DNA of 64,000 nt. Origin: Bradyrhizobium sp. CB82 (GTDB taxonomy: Bacteria; Pseudomonadota; Alphaproteobacteria; Rhizobiales; Xanthobacteraceae). The stretch is from contig NZ_CP121650.1 in NCBI RefSeq assembly GCF_029714405.1, forward strand, positions 8,685,001 to 8,749,000, in the 5' to 3' direction. A program made the position numbers and the translations under genes. The first letter of the stretch is position 1, and the number at the start of each line of letters is the position of its first letter. Shown one piece after another: positions 1-10,470 of the stretch. Under the pieces are notes generated by a model that had not been told where the DNA came from, did no database searches, and worked only from the letters and a program-made list of their open reading frames with translations.

Positions 1-1231
1 GTACCGCTTTGCCGACCGAGCCGAGCTTGATGCGCTCGGACGGCATCATGGTGGCGACCCCGCAATTCTCGGTCTGGCCGTAGATCTCGCGCATGTCGAT
101 GCCGAGTGCTAGATACCAGCGAATCAGGTCGGGCGAAATTGGCGCGGCACCGGTGAACGCGATGCGACAACGATCGAGGCCGATCATGCGGCGGATGTTG
201 CGGAATACCAGTCGATAGGCGAGGCGGTTGGCGATCCTGAGCGAGAGGGATGGCACACCTCCCTCGAGCCGGCAATTGGCCACGCGCAGGCCGATGTCGA
301 TGGCACGGCGGTAGATCCATTGCTGGAGCGGCGTCGCATCATTCAGCGCGATCGTGATCGCGGAATAGAATTTTTCCCAGATCCGCGGCACTGCGAAGAA
401 GATGGTCGGCTGTACCTCGCGCAGATTGTCCGGCACGGTTTCCGGGCTCTCCGCGAAATTCATCACCGAGCCGAGCGCAACCGAGATGTAGCAGCCGCCG
501 ACGCGCTCGGCGACATGGCAGAGCGGGAGGAAGATCAGCCGGTCCTCCTCTTCCCGAGCCGGGATGAAATCGTTGGCGTGGCGCATCTGATGCGTCACGC
601 TGCGGTTGGAATGCATCGCCCCCTTGGGCAGACCGGTCGTGCCGGAGGTGTAGACGAGAATCGCGAGATCGCTCGCGCTGCGGCTGTCGATCATCTCCTG
701 CCAGAGCTGTTCGCGTCCGGCCCTGTGATTGCGCCCGAGCGCGCGAAACTCGTCCAGCGACATCACCATGTCGTCGGCAAAGCCGCTCAGGCCCTCCATG
801 TCGAACACGATGATCCTTTGCAGCGTCGGGCAGCGTGCGCGGCAGGCAAGGATCTTGTCGAGCTGTTCCTCGTCCTCGGCAAAGATGATCCGGGTAGCGG
901 AGTCGTTGACGAGATATTCGACCTGCGCCGACGAATCGGTCGGATAGATTCCCGAGGAGACGCCGCCCGCGCACAGGATGCCCATGTCGGCATAGACCCA
1001 TTCCGGCACGGCGTTGGCGATGATGGAGGCGACGTCGCCGGGCCTGAAACCCGAGGCGCGCAGGGCGTAGGCGATCTCCCTGGAAATTTCCAGCCACGCG
1101 CGCCAGCTCGTCGGCTGCCAGATGCCGAACTGCTTCTCGCGGATCGCAACCCTCTCCCCGCGCGTCTCCACCGCGCGTACAAAACTCCTTGCGATCGTGT
1201 CTGCGACCGTCAGCACCGCCGGTCGGGCCAT
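1..1231 (-). CDS. AMP-binding acyl-CoA ligase (long-chain fatty acid--CoA ligase type), 3' part beyond the window
   Basis: The protein would activate a carboxylic acid with ATP and CoA through an acyl-adenylate in the cytoplasm. The first 410 residues are present; the C-terminal part lies beyond base 1. The P-loop-like adenylation motif YTSGTTGLPKGAM is visible near bases 601-660, and a GQTEN block near the edge matches the A5 region of long-chain acyl-CoA ligases, which usually have about 600-650 residues. The start at 1231 is supported by GGAGGG seven bases upstream. It is the last visible gene of a minus-strand run livH-livM-livG-livF-ligase, with 77 bases between livF and this gene. The context suggests activation of an acid brought in by the transporter. 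The exact substrate (fatty, aromatic or other) cannot be read from the sequence. Confidence 0.9.
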   Translation of the reverse strand, partial: MARPAVLTVADTIARSFVRAVETRGERVAIREKQFGIWQPTSWRAWLEISREIAYALRASGFRPGDVASIIANAVPEWVYADMGILCAGGVSSGIYPTDSSAQVEYLVNDSATRIIFAEDEEQLDKILACRARCPTLQRIIVFDMEGLSGFADDMVMSLDEFRALGRNHRAGREQLWQEMIDSRSASDLAILVYTSGTTGLPKGAMHSNRSVTHQMRHANDFIPAREEEDRLIFLPLCHVAERVGGCYISVALGSVMNFAESPETVPDNLREVQPTIFFAVPRIWEKFYSAITIALNDATPLQQWIYRRAIDIGLRVANCRLEGGVPSLSLRIANRLAYRLVFRNIRRMIGLDRCRIAFTGAAPISPDLIRWYLALGIDMREIYGQTENCGVATMMPSERIKLGSVGKAV

Positions 1232-1308
1232 GCCGTTCCCTCCTTGTCGCCTCCCATCAGTTGCCTGCCTTGCCGGCGGTCTATGTCTTACGGACGGGCA
1301 ATCCCCAT

Positions 1309-2097
1309 TTAACGCCACGTTTTCTTCTTTTTCCAGCGCCGCTCGCCCCGTGCGCCGGCCTCCTTGGCGCCAAGGTAAAATTCCTGGATGTCCTTTGAAT
1401 GCATCAAGCGGTCGCAGGTGTCGTTCATCACGACCCGGCCGATCTCCAGCACGTAGCCGTAATGCGCCGTTTCCAGCGCCACCTTGGCATTCTGCTCAAC
1501 GAGCAGGATCGACATGCCCTGCTCCTCGTTGATGCGGCGGATGATCGTAAAAATCTCCTTCACCAGGATCGGCGACAGCCCCAGCGATGGCTCGTCCAGC
1601 AGCAGCAGCATCGGCCGGTTCATCAGCGCCCGCCCGATCGCCAGCATCTGCTGCTCGCCGCCGGAGAGCTGGCCGGCCGGCTGGTTGATGCGCTCCCTCA
1701 GCCGCGGGAAATAGCCGTAGACCCGCTGGAGATCCTCCGCGACCGCGTCGCGATCCTTCCGCGGATAGGCGCCCATCATCAGGTTCTCGCGCACGGAGAG
1801 GAACGGAAACACCTCGCGCCCTTCCGGCACGTGGCTGAGGCCGAGCCGGACGATCTTGTCGGCCTCCATGCGCTGGATCGGCTTGCCCATGAACTCGATC
1901 GTGCCCTTCTGGGGATCGAGGATGCCGGAAATGGTCTTCAGCACCGTGGTCTTGCCCGCGCCATTGGCGCCCAGCAAGGTGACGATGCGGCCGCGCGGCA
2001 CTTCGAGCGAGATGCCGCGGATCGCCATGATCGGCCCGTAATAGCTCTCGATATTGCTGAGCTTCAGGATGATATCGGGCAAACCGGCGGCGTCCAT
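1309..2097 (-). CDS. livF: Branched-chain amino-acid-type ABC transporter, ATP-binding protein LivF
   Basis: This is the second ATPase of a HAAT-family (branched-chain amino acid type) importer. Walker A GANGAGKT lies at residues 43-50, followed by the signature LSGGEQQ and Walker B ending in LLLLDEPSLGLSP. The length of 262 residues is slightly above the usual 235-250 because of a basic C-terminal tail rich in Arg, Lys and Trp. It starts four bases after the livG stop, so the two are translationally close. It acts at the inner face of the cytoplasmic membrane with LivG on the LivH/LivM pore. Substrate range of such Bradyrhizobium systems is broad (amino acids, amides, aromatic acids), so the liv name states family, not ligand. 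Confidence 0.93.
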   Translation of the reverse strand: MDAAGLPDIILKLSNIESYYGPIMAIRGISLEVPRGRIVTLLGANGAGKTTVLKTISGILDPQKGTIEFMGKPIQRMEADKIVRLGLSHVPEGREVFPFLSVRENLMMGAYPRKDRDAVAEDLQRVYGYFPRLRERINQPAGQLSGGEQQMLAIGRALMNRPMLLLLDEPSLGLSPILVKEIFTIIRRINEEQGMSILLVEQNAKVALETAHYGYVLEIGRVVMNDTCDRLMHSKDIQEFYLGAKEAGARGERRWKKKKTWR

Positions 2098-2101
2098 CGC
2101 G

Positions 2102-2860
2102 TCAGGCTCCGAGATAGGCGGCGACGACGTCGGGATGCTGCTGCACCTCGGCGGGCGAGCCCATCGCCAGCACCCGGCCGTAGTTCAGCGCGATTACGCG
2201 GTCGGAGACACGGTTGACCAGCGACATGTCGTGCTCGACCATCAGCACGGTGATGCCGAGCTCGCTCTTCATGTCGCGGATCCAGAACGACATGTCGTCG
2301 GTCTCCTCGACGTTCAGCCCCGACGACGGCTCGTCGAGCAGAATGAGCTTCGGCTCGGAGCAGAGCGCGCGGGCAAGCTCGATCACCTTGCGCACGCCGT
2401 AAGGCAGCCCCGAGATCAGCTTGTCGCGATAGGCCTCCAGATCGAGGAACTCGATCACCTGCTCGACGCGGCGCCGGTGCAGCTTCTCGTTCGCGCGCAC
2501 GCTCGGCAGAAACAACAATTCCTGCCAGAGTTGCGTGGTCGAATGCCGGTGGCGACCAACCAGCAGATTCGCGAGCACGGTCGCATTCTCGAACAGCTCG
2601 ATGTTCTGGAAGGTGCGGGCGATGCCGAGTCTTGCGATGTCGTAAGGCGGCTCTTGCGTGATGTCCTGGTCCTCGAAGAAGATGCGGCCCGAGGTCGGGC
2701 GGTAGATCCGCGAGATCAGGTTGAAGATCGAGCTTTTCCCCGCGCCGTTCGGCCCGATGATCGAGAGGATCTCGCCCTTCTCGACCGCGAACGAGACTGC
2801 GTCGACCGCCTTGAGGCCGCCGAAATGCAGCGACAGGTTCTCGGCGCGGAAATAGCTCAT
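2102..2860 (-). CDS. livG: Branched-chain amino-acid-type ABC transporter, ATP-binding protein LivG
   Basis: This is the first ATPase of the importer. Walker A GPNGAGKS is at residues 36-43, and a Walker B ending in LILLDEPSSGL is present. The C-terminal part has the LivG-type stretch with VEHDMSLV. I chose the ATG at 2860, which overlaps the livM stop codon as ATGA and gives 252 residues, the normal family length; a longer reading upstream runs through livM in another frame and is not credible. The overlap implies translational coupling with livM. Confidence 0.94.
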   Translation of the reverse strand: MSYFRAENLSLHFGGLKAVDAVSFAVEKGEILSIIGPNGAGKSSIFNLISRIYRPTSGRIFFEDQDITQEPPYDIARLGIARTFQNIELFENATVLANLLVGRHRHSTTQLWQELLFLPSVRANEKLHRRRVEQVIEFLDLEAYRDKLISGLPYGVRKVIELARALCSEPKLILLDEPSSGLNVEETDDMSFWIRDMKSELGITVLMVEHDMSLVNRVSDRVIALNYGRVLAMGSPAEVQQHPDVVAAYLGA

Positions 2861-4008
2861 CTGTTCCGCTCCGACTTCACGTAGATCTTCTGGCGCTTGA
2901 AGGTCGCGCGCTTGTAGAGCGGGAAGAGCTGGAAGAAGAGTTTGATCTTCAGCCAGCGGCCGTAGAGGCCGAGCGGCTCGAACAGCACGAACAGCACGAT
3001 GATGATGCCGTAGATCGCGCCCTTCAGGCCGTTGAGCGAGGCGAAGGCCGCGACCTTCGACTGGACGTTCGCCGCGCTGTCGGTGCCCGCCCCGAAGGTC
3101 GCGGCGACGCCGGCAATGAGGCCCGGCATGTCGTCCTTCAGGTACGTCAGGAACGGATCGATCATCACGATGAAGATCGCGCCCAGCACCGCGCCGTGGA
3201 GGCTGAACGTGCCGCCGATCAGGATCACGATGATGAATTCGATCGAGAGCTGGAGCGTGAACATCTCCGGCGAGATGAAGGACAGCTTGTGCGCGAACAG
3301 CACGCCGGCAAAGCCGGTGATCGCCGCCGAGATCGCAAAGGACTTCACCTTGTAGAGCGCGACATTGACGCCCATGCTGCGCGCCGCCGTCTCTGAGTCG
3401 CGGATCGCAACGAAGGCGCGCCCGGTCGGCGATCGCAGCAGATTGAGCGTGCCGACGATGGTCAGGATCAGGACGGCCAGGCAAAGGAAATAGAACGCAG
3501 GACTGTCGCGCGGCACGGCGACGCCGAGCAGCGACAGCGTCTTGATGCGCATGCCCTCATTGCCGTTGGTGACGCTTTCCCAGCGCGCCAGGATTTCCTC
3601 GACGATGAAGGCGAAGGAAATCGTGGCGATGACGAGATAGATGCCCTGGAGACGCAGCGCGGGGAAGCCGACCAGCGCGCCGATCAATCCGGTCAGAAGG
3701 CCTGCGGCGAGGAAGTAGACCGGAAACGGAACGTTGTATTTCTGCAAATAGGCCGCCGTGTAGGCGCCGATCGCGAGGAACGCGGCATGCCCGAGCGAGG
3801 CCTGCCCCGTAAAACCGGTGAGGATCAGCAGCGCCACGCCGACGGTCGCATAGATGCAGACGAAGACGAGCTGGCTCATCAGATAGCTGGAGAGCACGTA
3901 GGGCGCGATCAAGAGCACCGCGATCAGGAGCCCGTAGGAGACTACATAGCCCGAATGCGGGAACAGCCGGATGTCGTCTTCATAGTCGGTCTTGAACAGG
4001 AAGCGCAT
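2857..4008 (-). CDS. livM: Branched-chain amino-acid-type ABC transporter, permease LivM
   Basis: Integral membrane permease of the importer, 383 residues from the ATG at 4008, which is five bases after the livH stop. It shows about nine to ten hydrophobic segments and the family core LTGFTGQASLGHAAF near residues 70-85, plus a GRAFVAIRDSETAARSMG loop, which is the EAA-type contact with the ATPase. A longer upstream reading overlaps livH and was discarded. The C-terminal cytoplasmic tail is basic (RATFKRQKIYVKSERNR). It pairs with LivH to form the pore. Confidence 0.93.
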   Translation of the reverse strand: MRFLFKTDYEDDIRLFPHSGYVVSYGLLIAVLLIAPYVLSSYLMSQLVFVCIYATVGVALLILTGFTGQASLGHAAFLAIGAYTAAYLQKYNVPFPVYFLAAGLLTGLIGALVGFPALRLQGIYLVIATISFAFIVEEILARWESVTNGNEGMRIKTLSLLGVAVPRDSPAFYFLCLAVLILTIVGTLNLLRSPTGRAFVAIRDSETAARSMGVNVALYKVKSFAISAAITGFAGVLFAHKLSFISPEMFTLQLSIEFIIVILIGGTFSLHGAVLGAIFIVMIDPFLTYLKDDMPGLIAGVAATFGAGTDSAANVQSKVAAFASLNGLKGAIYGIIIVLFVLFEPLGLYGRWLKIKLFFQLFPLYKRATFKRQKIYVKSERNR

Positions 4009-4013
4009 GGCGT

Positions 4014-4889
4014 TCAGACCTTCTTGCGCACGTGAAGGCCGAACAGGCCTTCGGGCTTGAGCAGCAGCACCGCCAGCAGAACGATGTAGGGCGCAACGTC
4101 CTTCCAGCCCTCGGGCAGATAGAAGCCAGCCATGCTCTCGATCACGCCGATCAGCACGCCGCCGACGACCGCGCCGGGTATCGAGCCGAAGCCGCCGAGC
4201 ACGGCGGCGGGAAAAGCTTTCAGCCCGAGCACGAGCCCGACATTGGAATGAATGAAGGTGATCGGCGCCAGCAGCACGCCGGCGCAGGTCGCGACCGCTG
4301 CGCTGATGGCCCACACGATCGACACGACGCGCTTCACGGGAATGCCCATGTAGTAGGCCGCGAGCATGTTCTCGGAGCTGGCGCGCATCGCGGTGCCGAG
4401 CGAGGTCTTGTTGAAGAACAGATAGAGCAGCACGCAGAGGATGACCGTTGCGGCAATCACCGACAGCTTGTCATAGGCGAGCACCAGCGCGCCGATGCGC
4501 AGCACGCCCTGGCTGAACGGCGTCTCGATCTTGAAGTCGTCTGTGCCCCAGATCATGCCGGCGATCGAGCGCAGGAAATAGCCGAGCCCAATGGTCGCCA
4601 TGATGATGGAGAATTGCGGATAGCCGAGGATCGGCCGCACTACGATGCGTTCAGCGAGCATGCCGAACAGCGCCATGACGGCGACCGCACCGGCGAAGCC
4701 AACCCAGTAGTTCAGGCCCATCATGCCGATGAAGGTGAAGGCGAAGAAGCCGCCGAGCATCATCAGATCGCCCTGGGCGAAGTTGACGACCTCGGTCGCC
4801 TTGTAAACGAGCACGAAGCCAAGCGCGATCAGACCGTAGACGCAGCCGAGTGCAACGCCACTGACCAGCTGCTGAACGAAGTCCAGCAT
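4014..4889 (-). CDS. livH: Branched-chain amino-acid-type ABC transporter, permease LivH
   Basis: First gene of the importer operon. The protein has 291 residues and about eight membrane segments, with the LivH signatures GCVYGLIALGFVLVYKATEVVNFAQGD at the N-terminus (split here as GCVYGLIALG and VVNFAQGD) and GGFGSIPGAVVGGVLIG near the end. The ATG at 4889 is chosen because GGAGGA stands nine bases upstream and the family begins with this stretch; an upstream ATG would add a polar leader. No periplasmic binding protein gene (livK) is visible next to it; it may lie downstream of the acyl-CoA ligase, outside the window. Confidence 0.93.
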   Translation of the reverse strand: MLDFVQQLVSGVALGCVYGLIALGFVLVYKATEVVNFAQGDLMMLGGFFAFTFIGMMGLNYWVGFAGAVAVMALFGMLAERIVVRPILGYPQFSIIMATIGLGYFLRSIAGMIWGTDDFKIETPFSQGVLRIGALVLAYDKLSVIAATVILCVLLYLFFNKTSLGTAMRASSENMLAAYYMGIPVKRVVSIVWAISAAVATCAGVLLAPITFIHSNVGLVLGLKAFPAAVLGGFGSIPGAVVGGVLIGVIESMAGFYLPEGWKDVAPYIVLLAVLLLKPEGLFGLHVRKKV

Positions 4890-5147
4890 CGCCGAGCATC
4901 CTCCCAATGCGATCGGCGGCTCTTGGCGGCCGTCTCGTCGCATCTTGTGTCCAGTCGTCCGCAATCATATGAGTCGCGGAAAGCATTTGCCCGGCGCAAT
5001 TCAGCCTGAACCGCCGAGCGCTGTCAATAAAACGAGAGGCGGATGCATCCGTGCCGGATCAAGGAATTTGTGGCAGGATGATTCACCGTGCCGAAACATC
5101 TTCAGATCAAGGTCGCAAGCGATGCGGAACCGTATGGTGTGGCCGTC

Positions 5148-5896
<749 letters not shown>

Positions 5897-5900
<4 letters not shown>

Positions 5901-7420
5901 GCTCGGCGACCGCGCTCTCATGGTTTGCTCGCCACGAGCTCCGCCTCGCCTGGCGCGAATGCCTCGCGATGATGACAGGCCAGCGCAAGCGGAAGCGCGC
6001 CGCCGTGATCGGCCTGATCGCCTTTGCCGCACTCCTGCACCTGCCGGCCTGGGCCGTGATCGGCCGCTTCGCCGGACTTCGGTTGCCGCTCGACAAATCG
6101 TCGCTGATCGTAATCACGGCGACGATCGCGCTCGCCTGGTCGCTGATGCTGTCGCAGGCGATCGAATCGGTGACGCGGGTGTTTTACGCCCGCGCCGACC
6201 TCGACCTCATCATGTCGTCGCCGGCAACGCTCTCCAACCTGTTCTCCGTGCGCATCGCCGCGATTGCGCTCGCGATCACAGCGATGGCGCTGCTGTTCTC
6301 GACGCCCTTCATCGATGTACTGGTGATCGGCGGCGGGCCGCGATGGCTCGCGGCCTTCGGCGTGGTGGTCGCCATGGGGCTGTCGGCCGCGGCCATTGCG
6401 ATCGCGATCACGATCCTGCTGTTTCGGGTGATCGGCCCGGCGCGGACCCGCTTCATCGCGCAGATCCTGGCCGCAATCATCGGCGCCGGCTTCGTGATCG
6501 CGCTCCAGATCGCCGCGATCATCTCCTACGGCACACTGTCGCGCTTCGCGGTGCTGACCTCTGATGCCGCGGCCGCCCATGCGCCCGATGTCGACAGCCT
6601 CCTCTGGTGGCCCGCGCGGGCGGTGATGGGCGACAGCGAGGCGCTGACGCTGCTGCTCGCGCTCGGCCTCGTCATGCTGGGCGGCGTGATGGCGCTGTTC
6701 TCGGGCCGCTTCGCCGATACCGCCATCGACGCCGCCGCCCACGGCGCGACCGGCCGCCGGACCACGCGCGAACGGAAATTCCGCACAGGCAGCCGGCCAC
6801 AGGCGCTGCGGCGCAAGGAGTTCATGCTGCTGTGGCGCGACCCCTGGCTGATCTCCCAAACCTTGATGCAACTGCTTTATCTGGTGCCGCCGGCGCTTCT
6901 GCTGTGGCGGAGCTTTGCCGACAGGTCTACGGCGCTCGTGCTGATCACGCCCGTGATCGTGATGGCGGCGGGGCAGCTTGCCGGCGGTCTCGCATGGCTG
7001 ACGATTTCGGGCGAGGACGCCCCCGATCTGGTCGCGACCGCCCCGCTGCCGGCCTCGCGCGTCATGCGCGCCAAGATCGAGGTCGTGCTGATCGCGATCG
7101 CCATGATCTTCGCTCCGCTCGTCGCAGCACTTGCCTTTGCCTCGCCGCTCCAGACAGCGACCACAGCGGGCGCGATCATCGTCAGCGCGGCGTCCGCTAC
7201 AGCGATCCAGCTCTGGTTCCGCGTGCAGGCGCGGCGCAGCCAATTCCGCCGCCGCCAGACCTCGTCGCGCATTGCGACCTTTGCCGAGGCCTTCTCCTCG
7301 ATCGGCTGGGCGGCCACAGCCACGCTGCTGCTCGCGATGCCAGTCGCCGGCGCCATCAGCGGCCTGATCACCGCGGGCCTCGTCGCCGCTACCTGGAAGT
7401 TCAGTCCGCAGCGAGAGTGA
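5897..7420 (+). CDS. ABC transporter membrane protein, partner of the preceding ATPase
   Basis: A 507-residue, very hydrophobic protein with about eleven to twelve predicted membrane segments in two halves (roughly residues 34-270 and 317-500), separated by a polar basic loop near residues 275-310 rich in Arg and Thr. It begins inside the stop codon of the ATPase gene (ATGA), so it is very likely its permease. I do not recognise a named family beyond ABC-2-like exporters; the substrate cannot be told. Codon use is like its neighbours. Confidence 0.8.
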
Positions 7421-7512
7421 GGCTTGCGACACTGACGCGCTGTTGATTGCGTCCCATTGGCTGCAGACCGGATTGCGCGTTAGACTTCCCCGACGTCATC
7501 GGGGACGGATCC

Positions 7513-8325
7513 ATGTGGCGATTCCTTTCCGCGGTCCTCGCGCTGTTCGGCACATTCCTCACGCCTGCCGTCGCGCAACAGCCACAGCGCAGCGAGTGCC
7601 TAGCAATGGCCAACGCAACGCCGCGCGCACTGCCGGTCGCCTTTCAGCGGGCGGCGAATGCGGCAGAGGTCGAGATTACGTACGCCGGCCATTCCACCTA
7701 TTTCATCGACACGCCCGGCGGCTTGCGCATCGCCACCGACTATAGCGGCGCCTATCAGGTCGGCCGGCTGCCCGATGTCGTCACGATGAACCGGGCGCAC
7801 AGCACGCACTACTCGTTATATCCCGACAAGCGCATCCCCCATGTGCTGCATGGCTGGGGCGAGGACGGCAAGCCGGCGGTGATCTCGGAGCGCATCGGCG
7901 ACACCTTCATCCGCAACGTCACCACCGACATTCGCCGTTACTTCGGCGACGATACCGGCACCGACATGATCCGCGACGGCAATTCGATCTTCATTTTCGA
8001 AGTCGCGGGCCTCTGTATCGGCCATCTCGGCCATCTCCACCACAAGCTCGACGACAGCCATTTTGCTCAAATCGGCCGGCTCGACATCGTCATGGTGCCG
8101 ATCGACGGCACTTACACCATGTCGCTCGACGGCATCTCGGAGATCACGAAGCGCCTGCGAGCTTCCGTCGTGCTGCCGATGCACCGATTCGCCACGCCGC
8201 TCGACGACTTCATGCGCCGGATCGGTCGCGACTTCGAGATCGACCGGCGCCTGCAACGCTCGTTCCGGATCTCGCGCGATTCGCTGCCGGGCACGCCGAC
8301 GGTGATCATCCTCGACGGCGTGTGA
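7513..8325 (+). CDS. Exported metallo-beta-lactamase-fold hydrolase (UlaG/Lactamase_B_3 type)
   Basis: A 270-residue protein with an N-terminal signal peptide (WRFLSAVLALFGTFLTPAVAQ) likely cleaved after AVA, so it is periplasmic. The mature part has the pattern of UlaG-like metal-dependent hydrolases: EITYAGHSTYFIDT at the start of the fold, GHLGHLHHKL in the middle and VLPMHRF near the end, supplying candidate metal-binding His residues. I chose the ATG at 7513 because it begins the signal peptide; an upstream start at 7447 adds 22 non-signal residues. The next gene overlaps its end only if an upstream start is used. Substrate unknown. Confidence 0.82.
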   Translation: MWRFLSAVLALFGTFLTPAVAQQPQRSECLAMANATPRALPVAFQRAANAAEVEITYAGHSTYFIDTPGGLRIATDYSGAYQVGRLPDVVTMNRAHSTHYSLYPDKRIPHVLHGWGEDGKPAVISERIGDTFIRNVTTDIRRYFGDDTGTDMIRDGNSIFIFEVAGLCIGHLGHLHHKLDDSHFAQIGRLDIVMVPIDGTYTMSLDGISEITKRLRASVVLPMHRFATPLDDFMRRIGRDFEIDRRLQRSFRISRDSLPGTPTVIILDGV

Positions 8326-8396
8326 GCAGCGCAAAGCCGGAACGCATGAACCTCCTCCGACTTGGTTGCCTTGGATCATCTTCGAGCGGAGCAATC

Positions 8397-9341
8397 ATGA
8401 GCAGAAGGTTCCTGGTCATCGGCTCATTTGCGGCCATCTACCTGCTGTGGGGTTCCACGTATTTCGCCATCGCGCTGGGCCTGAAGTCGATTCCGCCATT
8501 TCTGCTGATGGCGCTTCGCTCGTTCTGCGGCGGCATCTTATTGCTTGCCCTGAGCGGCCGCCAGGTCGCGGGCACGTCCTTGCAGACATGGTTGCAGGCG
8601 TGCTGGTGCGGGCTGCTGTTCTTTGTCGGCTGCCACGGCGTGCTCGCCTTCGCGCAGCAATCGGTTCCTTCAGGCGTCGCCGCCATCGTGCTTGCCACGA
8701 TCCCGTTCTGGATCCTGCTGATCGATGTCTTGTTCCGCGGCGATCAGCGTCCCCGGCCGATTGCATTGCTTGCGCTGGTGCCCGGTTTCTTCGGCGTTGG
8801 ACTCGTGGCATGGCAAAATGTCGAACAGGCCGGCATCAGTATTCTTCCCGTCGTCTGGCTGCTGGCTGCGGCCCTGTCATGGTCGATCGGCACCGTCCTG
8901 TCCCGAGGCATGTCGAGCCAGGCATCCGCCATCCTGCTTTCGGGCATGCAGCTATCGATCGGCGGCGTCGTGTTGTTCGCGATCAGCTTGCTGACGGGCG
9001 AGATCGAGGGCTTCACGCCGAGCGACGTCTCGATGACTTCGGTTGCGGCAGCGCTTTGGCTGATCGTCTCCGGTAGCGTGATCGGGTTCGCCGCCTACAA
9101 CTGGCTGCTGGAGAACGTTCCGACGTCGCTGGTGTCGACCTATACTTTCGTCAATCCGGTGGTCGCCGTGCTGCTCGGCACCGTCGTGCTCGGCGAGCCG
9201 TTTTCGCGCATGATGCTGGTTGGCGCGAGCCTCGTCATTGTCTCCGTCATCGTCATCTGGCGAGCAGAACGCTCAGGCAGCCGCCGGACCAAAGATGAGG
9301 CCGACCGAGGCATCAGGCATCTGTCGCTGCGCAAGACCTGA
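8397..9341 (+). CDS. EamA-family (drug/metabolite) transporter
   Basis: A 314-residue inner-membrane exporter of the DMT superfamily with ten predicted helices in two EamA repeats. The first repeat starts with YLLWGSTYFAIALGLKSIPP and has the pattern SVPSGVAAIV; the second ends with SLVSTYTFVNPVVAVLLG followed by GEPFSR, both characteristic of RhaT/YdcZ-like EamA proteins. The ATG at 8397 with GAGCGGAG about six bases upstream starts the first helix properly. It follows the metallo-hydrolase with 71 bases between. Such proteins export amino acids, nucleobases or similar metabolites; the ligand is not evident. Confidence 0.88.
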   Translation: MSRRFLVIGSFAAIYLLWGSTYFAIALGLKSIPPFLLMALRSFCGGILLLALSGRQVAGTSLQTWLQACWCGLLFFVGCHGVLAFAQQSVPSGVAAIVLATIPFWILLIDVLFRGDQRPRPIALLALVPGFFGVGLVAWQNVEQAGISILPVVWLLAAALSWSIGTVLSRGMSSQASAILLSGMQLSIGGVVLFAISLLTGEIEGFTPSDVSMTSVAAALWLIVSGSVIGFAAYNWLLENVPTSLVSTYTFVNPVVAVLLGTVVLGEPFSRMMLVGASLVIVSVIVIWRAERSGSRRTKDEADRGIRHLSLRKT

Positions 9342-9417
9342 CGATTGCCGACGGCAATTTTCTCCAAGCGGTCTGCGGTCCGATCGTGCTGATCTTCCCG
9401 CGACAGTGGAGATCGAC

Positions 9418-9942
9418 ATGAGCGACTTTGCCAGATTGTTGCATGCGAGCGGACCCAGCCCCGATCACGCCGCCGCGCTGCAACTCTACGGCCAGTTCAT
9501 TGGCGATTGGGATGCCGAGATCATCGCGCACGCGCCTGACGGCACCACCCATCGCGCGGCCGGCGAGATCCATTTCGGCTGGGTGCTGGAGGGCCGCGCC
9601 GTCCAGGACGTCTGGGTGATCCCGCGCGCCGCAGGCGCACCGCCTTTCCCGATCGCCGGCAACTGGTACGGCACCACGCTGCGGATCTACGATCCGACCA
9701 TCGACGCCTGGCGGATTTCCTGGTTCGACCCCGGTCGCAGCGTTTTCCGTCAACAGATCGGCCGGCCGCGCGGCGCTGACATCGTGCAGGAAGGTGCCAC
9801 CGACAGCGGCGACCTGTCACGCTGGAGCTTTACCGAAATCACCGAAAATGCATTCCACTGGCTCGGCGAGGCCAAAACGGCCACGGCACCGGAGTGGCGG
9901 CTGGTGGTGGAGGTCAAGGCGCGGCGGCGCGCGCAGTCGTAA
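9418..9942 (+). CDS. Conserved hypothetical cytosolic protein
   Basis: A 174-residue soluble protein from the ATG at 9418 (GTGGAGATCG just upstream serves as ribosome site). It has no signal peptide or membrane segment. The body reads like a small beta-barrel (YGQFIGDWDAEIIAHAPDGT, AGEIHFGWVLEGRAVQDVW, GNWYGTTLRIYDPTIDAWRI), reminiscent of DUF1579-type or lipocalin-like proteins that begin with a 'GDW' element. I do not recognise a specific function. It is convergent with the cupin gene. Confidence 0.7.
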   Translation: MSDFARLLHASGPSPDHAAALQLYGQFIGDWDAEIIAHAPDGTTHRAAGEIHFGWVLEGRAVQDVWVIPRAAGAPPFPIAGNWYGTTLRIYDPTIDAWRISWFDPGRSVFRQQIGRPRGADIVQEGATDSGDLSRWSFTEITENAFHWLGEAKTATAPEWRLVVEVKARRRAQS

Positions 9943-10014
9943 CGCGAGAAGAGGGGCCGGATTTCATCGCCCCCCCTCTCCTTCAGTCGCTGGGATGCGC
10001 TTGGTAAAACCCGG

Positions 10015-10470
10015 TTAGCCAGCGCCCATGAGCGTCGCGGGACGACGCTCGCCGGGCGAGAGGAACATCCGCTTCAGCTTGTTGACGACACGGGCCATGA
10101 AACCGATCAGCGCCGGATTGGTCTTGCGGCAAAAGGCGATCTTCTTGACATGGCCCTCGACATGCCATTTGGCATGCGCACCGTCGCGGAAGAAGATCAC
10201 GTCGCCGACGCCGTAGCGCTTCGGCGGCATGCCTTCACTCTCGAGCACGATCGACCCTTCCAGGATCATGATGGTCTCGTCGAAATCGTAGTACCAGTTG
10301 AAGCGCCCTTCGGTGCACGACCAGATGATGGTCGATGCGGTGCCGTCGGCGCTGGTCGACAGGATGTGCGAGCGCGACACCGGATTGCCTTCGATGATCC
10401 AGGACGGCTCGATCGGCCGCAGCTCCAGTTCGACGGCACAGCTTCCGGTTTGAATCAACGCGCGCGACAT
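10015..10470 (-). CDS. Cupin-domain protein
   Basis: A 151-residue single-domain cupin. The beta-barrel is visible as FNWYYDFDETIMILEGSIVL (cupin motif 1 region, with Glu but only partial His ligands) and GVGDVIFFRDGAHAKWHVEG (motif 2 region, with His). This resembles the EutQ/DUF861-type cupins. The C-terminal tail is basic (KLKRMFLSPGERRPATL). It is transcribed alone on the minus strand. Metal binding and substrate are uncertain because the first motif is degenerate. Confidence 0.8.
   Translation of the reverse strand: MSRALIQTGSCAVELELRPIEPSWIIEGNPVSRSHILSTSADGTASTIIWSCTEGRFNWYYDFDETIMILEGSIVLESEGMPPKRYGVGDVIFFRDGAHAKWHVEGHVKKIAFCRKTNPALIGFMARVVNKLKRMFLSPGERRPATLMGAG

Noticed and set aside
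2857..4314. Longer livM reading starting at 4314
   Set aside because: The extra 102 residues are the wrong frame of livH; livM homologues start at the ATG at 4008.
9950..9979. Hairpin between the hypothetical gene at 9418 and the cupin gene as a terminator
   Set aside because: The stem is only seven base pairs with a large loop and no T-run in either direction.
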